DNA from: Brasenia schreberi
Taxonomy: Eukaryota; Streptophyta; Magnoliopsida; Nymphaeales; Cabombaceae
NCBI GenBank assembly: GCA_036023115.1
Contig: JAYKKT010000047.1
Location: forward strand, 3,533,001-3,597,000
Direction: 5' to 3'
DNA: 64,000 bases
Under the pieces are notes generated by a model, which saw nothing but the letters and a program-made list of their open reading frames with translations, did no database searches and was not told the DNA's origin. A program made the position numbers and the translations under genes. Shown piece by piece: positions 12,401 through 24,400 of this stretch (the stretch's first letter is position 1; the number at the start of each line of letters is the position of its first letter).

Positions 12401-15400
12401 AATAAATGATCTTGGTCAACTTTCCTATTTTCTTGGCATTGAGGTAACTCGTGATGATAGAGGTTTTTTTTATCACAAACTAAGTTTACTAATAATGTTA
12501 TTCTTAGATCAGGTATTACAGATGACAAAGTTGTTGAGACACCTGAAGTAATCAACCAAAAGATGCATCTAGTTGATGGTGAACTTCTGAGTGATCCCAC
12601 ACCTTATAGACTGATGGTTGGAGCACTCACCTATCTTACCATAATACGACCTGATATTGCTCATGTCGTTCATACTGTAAGTCAGTTTCAGCATGCACCC
12701 ACCTCAGTGTATATGAGTGTTGTTATGAGGATTGTTCGTTATATTCGACAAACCTCAACTGAGGGAGTATTTCTATCCTCTTCCTCGTTATCTTAGTTGC
12801 TCGCATATACTAATATTGATTGGGGTGGTGATGTGAATGACATGCACTCTTCTACTGGCTACTGCATATTTCTTGGTCACTCACTCATCTCATGGAGATG
12901 CAAGAAACAAAAAAAGGTGTCTCTTTCGTCCACCGAAGCCAAGTATCGTGTAATGGCCAACACTTCAACAGAACTAACTTGGTTGCGCCGACTACTTCAG
13001 GACTTGGGCATACAACTAGAATCTCCTCCAATCATGTTCTACGACAACAAAAGTGCTATGTATATAGCCAACAATCATACCTTTTATGAGCGTACAAAGC
13101 ACATAGAGATGGACCGTCACTGTGTTCGTGAAGAGCATCTCCAAGGTAATTTAATATTACAGTTTGTAAAATTAGAGTATCAGCTTGCAGACGTGTTCAC
13201 AAGTCATTACCTGCTCCTCAATTTCAATCTTTACTTGGCAAACTTCAGGTCATGGAGCTGTCAGTTTGAGGGGGGGTGTTAAAAATAGGGCCATTTGGGC
13301 CCGACCCTGGCAGGCCCTGGCGAACTAGGCCATCAGGGCCACTAGCCGTTGGAGGGGCTGGCCACAGCCAGCCCCCTCTTTACTCCACTCTCTCTCACTC
13401 ACTCACTCTTCTTCCTCTATAAAATCCCTTCTAACCCATTGGAAACTTGAAGCCTTTTGTAGCTAACTAATAAAGATTATTTATTCAAGTTTGCTTTGTG
13501 TTCATTATCCTTTTCGTATGCGCTTGTTGATCTCGGCTATAGCCTTTTCTAAGGCTTCGTGATAATTACATTGTGGTGCTATTCATTCTTCGATCTTCTG
13601 CAACTATATTGGAGCATCGTTTTCATTGCACTCCTCACACATATTTTTGCACCATCGTACATGTCTCTTATAAGGTAAATGTATGTCAATGGGATACCTC
13701 TTTTTTCAAAGGTTCTCCAAAGAACCTCCCTCGATGCCCTATCGTAAGCTTTTTCTAGATCAATTATCATGTAAAGGTATTTCTTTTTTGCTCTAAAATG
13801 TTCCATAATACGTCTTAAAAGGTGAATCTCTTGAGTAGTAGATATGCTTGGCATGAATCCAAATTGGTTCTCTGTTGTACTTGACACTTGTCTTAACCCA
13901 CATTTGATAATTCTTTCCCATAATTTTATAGTATGGCTCATTAATTTGATATCGTGATAATTCACATAATTTTGAATGTCTCTCTTATTCTTATATATGG
14001 GTATAGGTGAACTCGCTCTCCATTCCTCGGGCATCTTTTGGTTTCTCCATATTTTATTAAATAGTCTTCTGAGCCAAGTGATTCCTATTTCTCCTAGAAT
14101 TTTCCAAACTTTTATAAGAATATTGTCTGGTCTTACCGATTTACCACTCTTCATATATTTAAGAGTCTCTTTGACTTCGTTCTTTTGAATACGTCGGTAG
14201 AAATTATGGTTTATATTCTTTTCTGATTTGGCTAACTCTCCTAAGCTAATACTAACATCTTCATTTTCATTAAAAAACTTATAAAAATAGTTTTTTCATC
14301 TATTTCTTATATCATCATTTACCACTAGAATTTGGTTTTGAATATGTAGTGTATCGTATAATACATTGTGATATGGGAGTGATACATGTCTATTGCGATA
14401 CATGTACGTGAATCATTTGGTTCAGGTACCATACACCCGTATTGCATATCATATCGTACGATACAATACAATATTTATAACATTTATCCTCATAACTTCA
14501 ATACTTGGCACGTACTCTAAGACAAACTCAAGCATGATCTCACTATGATACTATCTAAAAACCAAGCTTTCAATGTTATCAATGAAGTATGCCTTCCAAA
14601 TGTCAGGAAATGCCAGTGGGTCATATTTTCATGCTGTAGTCTAAATTTATGACTTGGAAGTAACTGTTTGCGCGGTGTGAAGTGGTGTTCTTAGAAATAC
14701 ATAGATTTTTTGAGCCAATATTGTTGAAGAATATATGTATATGTTGTTTTTAAGAGTTATTTCTATAATTTCTCATATTTGGGTATTATTGTAATTGCCT
14801 GTAGTACTAAGGACATTTTGGTTATTTTCTGTTTTACAACCTAATATATAAGGACTAAAAGTTTGTATTAGGGCTAAGAGGTTGAGATTAAGAAAGAGAG
14901 AAAGAGAGGGGGCGGCCTCCATTGGAGGTCTGCCCCCTCCTCCGATCTCCCATGTTTTTTTTCTCTTAAATGTGTGTTTGATCTTTTGCTACGCTAATCC
15001 TGAATTCCAACACGGTATCAGAGTTGACGATCTGGTTAGAACAGATGGCGGCAGTAGGAAGAACAGACGATCCAGTCTGTGCATAGCTACCATCGCTTGC
15101 ACTAGGTGGCCAATTGCATTCTGCATGTGTGAAGCACGGCATGGAGTCCCATGAGTTCGTTAGCAACATGCTGGTTCACATGTACGCTATGTGCGGACAA
15201 ATGGAAGATGCACGGAAATTGTTCGATAAAATGCTTCAATAGGACGTGATCTTTTAGAACACCCTTACTGATGGATACATCCACTCTGATCGGCCAGAAG
15301 AGGCCTTCCCTTTGTTTTAGATGATGCGAGAAATGGGCACGACGCTAGACGAAGTTATGTTTGGTAGTACTCCTCTCATCGTGCGTGAATACCGGCTCTC

Positions 15401-18400
15401 TGGGTCTCGGTAGATGGGCGGATATATGGAAAACTTGGACATTGAAGCTGCATACGAGATGTTTCATGAAATGCCTAAGAGAGATGTCTTCGCAGCATAT
15501 TAATTGTTTGATGAAATATTCAAGAGAGAGGTTTACCTGCACGTGAAGTGCTCGTTGAAATACTTAAGAAGAGATTATTGACATGCACATCAAGTGTTTG
15601 ATTCCATGCCTAAGAGAGATATTTACCTGCGCATCAAGTTCCTGAGGAAATGCCCAAGAGGGCTGTAAAATTCAGAAAAGATGCAAAAAATATAAATTTG
15701 TACGTAGTAAGTGTTTTTCTTATTTGGTAAAACAACAGAATTGCAAATAGAAGAAAAAAAATAGAGTGCAGAAAATCAGTTTCTTGTTATCACATATGTT
15801 GAAAATCAACTCAGAGAAGAGGCAGATGCGTTGTTTCTTATGGAATGTGGCAGTATCACCAAGAAGCATAAAGATTAAACCTTTAGTTGTTAAAATAAAC
15901 AACCAAGAAGGCTGAAAAAGCGGCTGCAGTCACCATGTAAAGGGGCGCAGATTGACTATGATGAGCAGAAGTATGTATTATACTATTTAAGTGGTAGAAA
16001 GAGAACACCCAACCAACACACCGGCCGCAACCACCATGTGAAGGGGCACAGAAAAAGCCGTGTGAAGTGTGTATGGTGGAGATAGTACCTCCTACCATAA
16101 AAGATCAGTTTTCTCAAGAGTAGAAAAACATGACTTTTTAAGTGTAGTTGCCTAATCACTTAATAGAGAAGAAAAAAGAGAGAGGGAACAACCGACACCT
16201 ATAGAAGGGTCGTGTGTTACCCATGTGTTCTTGATTATTCAAGTTGATTTAAAGAAGCCTCAAAGAGATCATTAGTGCACGTGCGGTGAAGAAAGAATCA
16301 GTTTTTCGGCAAGTTTAGAGTTCGAAGTATCTCACTCCCAACTTGAGGGGGGTGTTGAAGAATATATGTATATGTTGTTTTTAAGAGTTATTTCTTTAAT
16401 TTCTCATATTTGGGTATTATTGTAATTGCCCGTAGTACTAAGAGCATTTTGGTCATTTTTTGTTTTACAGCCCAATATATAAGAGCTGGAACTTTGTATT
16501 AAAGTTAAGAGGTTGAGATTAAGAAAGAGGCTTCCCCCTCCTCCGATCTCCCATTTTTTTTTTCTCTTCAATGTGTGTTTGATCTTCCGCTACACTAATC
16601 TCGAATTCCAACAAGTATTCCACCCAGTTTAGAGAATGTGCGGTTATCTGCCGTGACTACAATTCTCACATTTTCTACATGCGCACAAATGCTGGGCAAC
16701 CATCCCCTCTCTGTTCCCAATGAAAAACTGTGCATTGATACACATACTACACAGAGTTGTTTTAATTTTGGTAAAGATCTATTCTTCATGCTTTGCTTGG
16801 ATATGTTTATGTGCTATCTGTTGGTCATATCTGTTGATACTGAGACCATTAACATCATTCTGTTTAATCATGTAGGGAGATATTGCTGTCATATATTTTG
16901 AATGGGGATGAAGTACAAGTAGTTAGTTCTCTGAGCACATTGGCTACTTTGTTACAAACCAAAGGTTGTATACTGGGTTTTGATGCATGATTCAGTTTCC
17001 ATCCATACTATAGTTGTTTTGCTGCGTATGACATGCTTGTTTGTTTCTATAGAACTGGATGAGTCACTGCTAGATGTGCTTGGAATTCTCCCTCAAAGAT
17101 CACAGCGTAAGAGCCTTTTGTTGGTAAGTACTTCTGCTGTTTGTTTCAGTGCTTTAATGGATTAAAAAACCATTACATTGTAAATCATAGGTGATCTTAT
17201 AATCTTCTAAACAATTTCTTTCTAACTAAAAATGGCCAATAGGAAAATATATACTTTTCACTTACTGATCTATTTGAGAAACTTGTTGATGATCTTTTAT
17301 TGTTTATCTTTGTGTATGAGTTTTCATGGTTGATCATTTGATATATTGTTGTAAACGATCTTGTGGTTTACTTTTACCAAAGCATAGTTCAAATCTTATA
17401 AATTATGATCTTGGTTTTTTGTAGATAATGTTAATATGACATGAGATAGAGCACAACGGCAACTACAATGTATGTAGCTGGCCTCACTTAGTGTGCATCA
17501 ATGCTTTGTTTTGGCTTTGCTATTAAAAAGTTCATATTGTGGTTTTGTGCATGGATAAAAGCAACAGTCTGTAGACTTATGAAGTAATTCACTTGAATCA
17601 TCTGCTCACTGTGATCCCATCTTGTCCTATATATATATATATATATAGTTACTATGGGAGGCCAAAGCCGGTGGCCTGTGTGTCCTAGGAATCATGCGAG
17701 TAGAGAGCCCTGCCAGATGGGTTGATGCCGTGGGTGCTGTCCCGAGTTATATATTATTACTTCTTGTTCAATTTATTATCAAACAGCTGCACAGAGTTTA
17801 TCAGCTCATACTGAAAGTTCTTGTAAGAGGTAGTGTGCAAGTAGCTGTAACTAATAGAGATTTTGATTTTGCTATCCTTAATCTTGCATAAGAGTTTGTG
17901 TGGAATCCACATTCACAAGGGGCATATCCACCTGGACAGGTGTTCATCTTATGTGTCAGAAGTTATAAATCTTGTGTATTTCCATTTTTTTTCATTTTGG
18001 CTACTACAACTATGTAGTTAATAGCATGCTATAGCGGATTTGCACTTTCATGGGCGTTATAACAGTGCTCTTTTAATGGCTGTACTGCAAACAACGTGTT
18101 AGCGCTGTTAGCAGCACTATCATGGGCCACTATAGCAGCCTGCTAAGTTGTTAGCTTACAATATGGGTTGAGCCATATCCTCGTGGATCGACCTCATCCA
18201 ATTCACCTGTTTAATAAAAACCCTAAATCAGACGCATCCAAACTCTCCTCTCTCTGCATGTCTCTTGTACGGGTTTCTAGTGCCACCACCACCACTGGTG
18301 GCGACCACCAGCGACAACAACGGTAAGGCCAAGGTAACTCCCTCTCTCTCTCTCTCCTTCTTCTTCTATCACCTTCTTGGACTCTATACTCCTTATTGTA

Positions 18401-21400
18401 ATGTTGTGCCTTACGGTAAGCCCAACTATAAGGAAGCAAAACTGAGTGCAAAGACCATTCAAGTAACGTGCAATTTTTTAAGGGCTCGCAACTATAAGCC
18501 ATAAGCAATATGGACTCAACGCGCTATCTTTAAGTGTTTGCAAAGAGTCTTTGATAAAGACTTTGGCAAGCCCTTAAGGCTTAATTATAGTAAGCTCATG
18601 GAGTTTTTGCAAGTCCTTAATGCTCATAAGATAGCTGTAAGCATAGCAGAGAGAAAACGGCTTTGCTCGTCACAAAGCAAGAATGGAAATTTGAGTAAGT
18701 TAGGAAATCAAAGGGATTAGTTGGGCATCTATTTACTGCATCATTAGTGAGAAAGAAAAAGCAGAAAGGAAAGATTTTGAAAGAAATCTTAGAAGTATCT
18801 TGAGTGGAATTTATTTTTTCTCTTTTAAGGAACTAAAGTAAATCAGTTTCTCAAAAGCTGTTGCTGTCTAGTTTCTTGCTAAACAGAAAGTGCATTCAAT
18901 TCAGTGATACTTGTGACTGACTGGATTCGTTAGTGGGAGTATGAGCAAACAGGTTTCTCTTTTGATCTAATATCTGACTTGGTGTTGGTGGTTAAAACAG
19001 AAATATTTATTGAATGGAAATATCAGAAAATACTTACAAAGGTGATCTGCATGTCTTAACCTTGGAATGCACGCCTCTCATTGGTAGCTACTATTCCTTT
19101 CTAATGACAGCCCTAATTCTAATTTATAGGTTGTTCTAACTTAAAAGATGTATTTACCCCTATTAAGTAAAAACATAACACATATATGCACGGGTCCAGT
19201 CTTGGGACCCAATTCTGATCTTAGCATTCCAACACTCGGAAGATTAACATTCAACTTGCCCAAAGTGTTTACAAGACTGTGATAACCAACTGCTTTGGTG
19301 AGAAAGTTTGCTTTATGGACTTTTAACTTGACTTGAATTAACTTGAATTCTTGGGCTGATAATTTTTCTCTTATAAAATGACAATCAATTTCAATATATT
19401 TAGTTCTTTCGTGCTCAACTGGATTAGATGTCATTTGTATAGCAGCACTGCTATCCCTGTATAAAGAGATGGGAGAGATCAGGTCAAATCTCAATTCAAG
19501 AATTAAGGAAGTTAGCCACTTGCCCTCACACATAGCCTCGGCAATAGCTCTATATTCAGCTTCTACAGTAGATATGGCAACTACTGATTACTTATTACTC
19601 TTCCATGAAATTATATTACCACCTAGTAATATAATATACTTTGTGGTGGACCTACGATCATCCAGTGACCTAGCCCAGTCTACATCGAAATATATCTCTA
19701 GAAGTAGTTCACTCGATCTGGAATATAATATGCCAGCACCTGGAGTAGATTTTAGGTATCTTAATATTATGTAGACAGCATCCATGTGATTCTTTGTGGG
19801 ACAATGCATAAATATGCTCACAACTCTAACAACATATGAGATATATGGTCTTGTAAGTTAGGTAAATCAATTTTCCAACTAGCCTTTGATACTTATATCT
19901 CTAAGCTGAGTGTTGTCTCCAAGGTGTAGTTTATGATTCACTTCTATAGGTGTATCTGTTGTAAAGAGCAAGTTGACAGAATGTTTAGAGTCTAGGTTGT
20001 GTCGTGTAATGTCTTTACGTTCAGTTCTATGTAACTAGTGTGAGTTATGTACGGTTTGGATCCCAATGGATCAAATTCTTATCCATTGGGACCCGAATCC
20101 TATTAGTTACTAATTAGGGGCATTTTAGTCTTTTAAGTTAGATTAATAGTATTTAAAATATTATCATTAGGGTTAGGGTGTGTGAAAAAACGTGGGCAGC
20201 AGGTGGCGGCAGCCAAGGGGTGCCGACCTTTACCCTTCTTTATTTCCTCTTATATTCTTCTATTTTCTGATGAATAAAATATATTTTGGAGGATCAAATC
20301 AATATGGTATCAGAGCCTAATCGTGAAGTTTCAGCCATCATGGAGTGTTCTCATGCCGATTAAGTGGATTCAACCAAAATCGTAAGCCTATTTGATTGTT
20401 TGGTTGAATGTTTTCTTCTATTTTAATGATCATAGAAAGAATCCATAAAAGGATGGGATTCTATCAATTGGATTGAAGATACCGTGATTTGCATAATATT
20501 GAGATTTAGGAATCGGTTCAGTGCAAATTCTATTAGTGATTTTGTGGATTACATCGGTATTCTGTTTCTTCTTCATATCGTGTTTCATGATTTTATGAAG
20601 TACATAACTGAGGGTTATGCATAAGTAACTTAGGGTTCACGAGTTCTTGAAGTGAGAAGCAGATTCTTAGGGTATTTCAGTCTCTTGGTGTATTTCATAC
20701 ACACACAGCTGATTTGATCATGTTTCAAGTATATTTAATTTAAATTGTAGGTAATTAAAAAAAATTTACCTTGGAAATATTCATGAAAAGAACCAAGATG
20801 GGTGGTACAAATGAACAGTGTTCTACAGATAAAAATGAAGGGTTCCAGATAACCAATCTGAAATTAGATGGAAAAAATTATCTCCAGTGGGCTCGTTCAA
20901 TTAAACTGGCAATTATGGTCAGGGGGCGTTGGGATTGATTAACGGGTGAAGTAACTCAACATTCAAGTACAGATCCTCTTTATTCTAGATGGAGAAAAGA
21001 AAATGCACTGGTGAGTGCTTGGTTGATTCAGTCTATGACACCTTCCATTGGCAGTACCTTTATGTTCTTGGAAACAACCAGAGAGATATGGTTGGCAGTA
21101 CAGGAGGCTTATGTCAAGAGAAAAAACATTGCAAAGAAGTATGATCTTATAGAAAAGATTACGAAGTGCAGACAGGGAGAAAGAACTATCAGTGAGTACT
21201 ATGCAGAACTCAGAGGTCTGTAGGAGGAATTACAATTCTACTCCAAAACCAAATGCCAGAGCTGCACACTTGAGCGCAATGAAGAATTTGAAGAGCGAAA
21301 AGTATTTGATTTTCTATGGGTAATTTCTTCTGAGTATGTGGCTGTTAAAAACAATATTCTTAGTAGAGAAGAACTCTCGCCATTGAGTACAGTATATTCT

Positions 21401-24400
21401 CTCCTACTTCGTGAAGAGGACAGAAAGCAGCTACAAAAGGAAACCAAAGTGAATATATCAGAAACTTCAGCATTCGTAGGAAGAGGTACATCTACTCCCA
21501 CTTTTTCTAGGGGGAGAGGAGGTTATGGACGAGACAGAGGCAGATCTGAGACCACTTCTAAAGATAAGGATAAGTTAATCTGTTCACATTGTAGAAAATC
21601 ACGCCATACGAGAGAAACATGTTAGAAATTAGTTGGAGTACCTACTCAGTTTCAGAATCAGAATCGATCAAACAGGGCTTACTTCAGCAGTGATCAGACA
21701 GAGAAACCAAGGAATGATGATACTACGGCCTCATTAGCAGATATGAAGAAAGAAATTGAACTCCTTAAAGCCAGACTAACTGATTCTCAATCTGCGTCTA
21801 CATCATCTTACAGTGATCCTTAGGCCACAGTGGCATATCCTTTTTCTTTCCTGACTCAGGGTAATATTGGTTCTTCTTATTTACGTATTTGGGTTATTGA
21901 TTCAGGTGCGACAGATCATATGGTCAGTCGAAGAGAGTTTTTTGATAATTATGAATTGTCTCAAGACAGCATTAATATAAAACTCGCAGATGGTTCCTAT
22001 ACTCCCATAACTGGAAAATGAAGTATTACTACTTCGTTTGGTATCTTAAAGAATATCCTGCATGTTTCAAATATCTCAGTCAACTTATTATCTGTGTTTG
22101 CTATGACTAGAGATAAAAAATGTAGTATAATATTTGATTCTACTGGGTGTTACTTTCAGGAGATGCAGACGGGGAGGATCTTTGGACAGGGTAGTGTGAG
22201 AAGAGGCTTATATTTCTGCGAGGATCATAAAGGAGCAGCACTGCAATCAATTGTGATCACCAGGGAACAGAAAGAGGACATATCTCGATGGCATCAAAGA
22301 TTGGGACATTTACCATTATCTAAGCTGAAAATGTTACTGCCAAAATTTAAGGATTGTAATAATTTGAATTTAAATTGTGAGACTTGCCAAAAGGCTAAGC
22401 ATCATCGTGTTTCTTTTCCTTTAAGTGAAGACAGATCTGTTATTCCTTTTGAGATTATTGATTCGGATATTTGGGGCCCTTGCTCTACTAGATCTGTGCA
22501 TGGATATAAGTATTTTGTTTCCTTTATTAATGACTGCACTAGATTCACAATGATATATCTTATGAAAACCAAAGATGAAGTAAAGAATATTCTTCCAATA
22601 TACTGCCAATTTGTACATACTCAAAGAGCTATAAGAGTTTTCCGCAGTGATAATGGGGTGAGTTTATGTCTCAATCCCTTAATTCATACTTTCTAGTTCA
22701 TACTTTCTAGCACTGGAAATCTTGCATCAGACTTCATGTGCTCATTCTCCTCAACAGAATGGGGTTACGGAGAGAAAGAATAGACATATATTAGAAGTTG
22801 CAAGGACACTTCTCATTGGATGTAATGCTCCTAAATACTATTGGGGTGAAGCAGTTTTAACTGCAGTCTTCCTGATAAATCGAATGCCCAACAGTGTACT
22901 CCATGGAGATACTTCATTTCATTTATTTTGTCCCTCTCGTAAACAATTTCATTTGATCCCAAAGGTGTTTGGTTGTACTTGTTTTGTACATGTTCATCGT
23001 GGATTGAGGGATAAGTTAGATGCTAGAGTGATTAAATGTATTTTTCTGGGATACTCATCTACCCAAAAAGGTTATAAATGATATGATCTACTAAGAAGAA
23101 AGCTATATGTTACAATGGATGTCACTTTTCATGAAGATACTTCACTTTATAATTCATCAGAAGTTGATCATTCATCTATGCAGATGCCTTATGTCATGCC
23201 ACTTCCACCAGCAGAAGCACGTCGTATACATGATGAAGGAAAGGAAGAGATGTCATTTTCTCATGCAGAAAATATAAAAGTGTATACCAGAGGGAAAAGG
23301 AAGGTTGTTGCTCCTCAGCTATCAATCACTCCCAATCATAATTCCGTCCCAGAATCAGTTCCACATCAGATTCAAGAAGTCTCTCAGCATTCTAATGATG
23401 AGTTGGATGACTTACCTATTGCTATCAGAAAAGGAAAATAGAAAACAATGAAATATTCCTTAGAAAAAATGGTATCTTACTCTAATTATCCCAGAGAATA
23501 TCAGGTGTTTATTATGAATGCAGATTCTACTCTCATACCAAGAACCTACGAAGAAGCAAGACAACATCTAGAGTAGAAAACAACAATGGAAGAAGAAATT
23601 GCAGCCCTTATAAGGAATAACATGTGGGAACTAACAGATCTGCCCGCAGGACGGAAAACACTGGGATGTAAATTTGTATTTTCTGTAAAGTATAAGGTTG
23701 ATGGCAATATAGAAAGATATAAAGCTAGACTAGTAGCTAAAGGGTACCGCCAATCTTTTGGTATAGACTATATAGAAACATTTGCTCCTGTTCCAAAGAT
23801 GAACACTATCAGGATTATTTTGAGTTTTGTAGTAAATAAAAGATGGCAATTATGGCAGTTAGATGTTAAGAATGCATTCTTTCAGGGTGATCTTCTATAA
23901 AACATTTATATGGATTTACCTCCCGGGTATACAATGAAAAAGACGCTGAACAAGGTTTATAAGTTAAAGAAATCACTTTATGGGTTAAAGTAATCTCCAC
24001 GAGCCTGGTTTAAAAAATTTAGTGATGGAATCATGAAGCTGGGTTTTAAGCAATGTGTCAGTGATCACACACTCTTCATCAGACGAGATCAGAAGACTAT
24101 TATATTACTGGTATATATAGATGACATTATCATTACAGGGGATGATGTTGAAGGTATAACCTATCTAAAGAAAAGGCTCCATACATTATTTGATCTTAAA
24201 GATTTAGGAAGTTTACATTATTTTTTGGGAATAGAAGTAATTCATAAAGAGAATGGATTATTCTTAAGCCAGAGGAAATATATCGTAGACCTACTGAAGG
24301 AAAGGAAAATGAAAGATTGCTGATTATGCTCCATTCCTATGGAAATCCCTAAGGGTGATAATTTCGAGCTTGCACAACCCTATGAAGATGTTGGAAAATA

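Larger units (their letters stand above)
8658..13630 (+). mobile_element. Ty1/copia retrotransposon A, complete with both LTRs
   Basis: LTRs at 8658-9046 and 13277-13630 begin TGTTAAAAATAGGGCC and end in CA. The flanking 5-bp sequences GTCCT (8653-8657) and CTCCT (13631-13635) are a target duplication with one change. The insertion splits an RTE reverse transcriptase in the opposite orientation. Gag, protease, integrase, reverse transcriptase and RNase H follow in copia order, each with stops. A short RTE derivative sits inside at 10471-10634. Confidence 0.93.
14722..16613 (+). mobile_element. Small LTR element without gag-pol, carrying a PPR gene fragment
   Basis: Two LTRs (14722-15012 and 16353-16613) beginning TGTTGAAGAATATATG and ending ATTCCAACA flank 1.34 kb. 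The 5-bp flanks AATAT (14717-14721) and AGTAT (16614-16618) differ at one base. A primer site (GGTATCAGAGTTG) follows the left LTR. A polypurine tract (TTGAGGGGGG) precedes the right one. Inside there is no gag, integrase or reverse transcriptase; instead there is a decayed PPR sequence. It would have needed enzymes in trans, as TRIM/LARD-type elements do. Confidence 0.9.

Noticed and set aside
15102..15284. Minus-strand ORFs over the PPR fragment
   Set aside because: The + strand carries the PPR signature through stops; the minus-strand frames are shadows.
17694..17891. 65-aa + strand ORF in the TT9 intron
   Set aside because: No family match, no splice context, no conservation signal visible.
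18538..18720. 60-aa Lys/Leu-rich ORF
   Set aside because: No recognised domain; lies in unassigned intron DNA without transposon ends.
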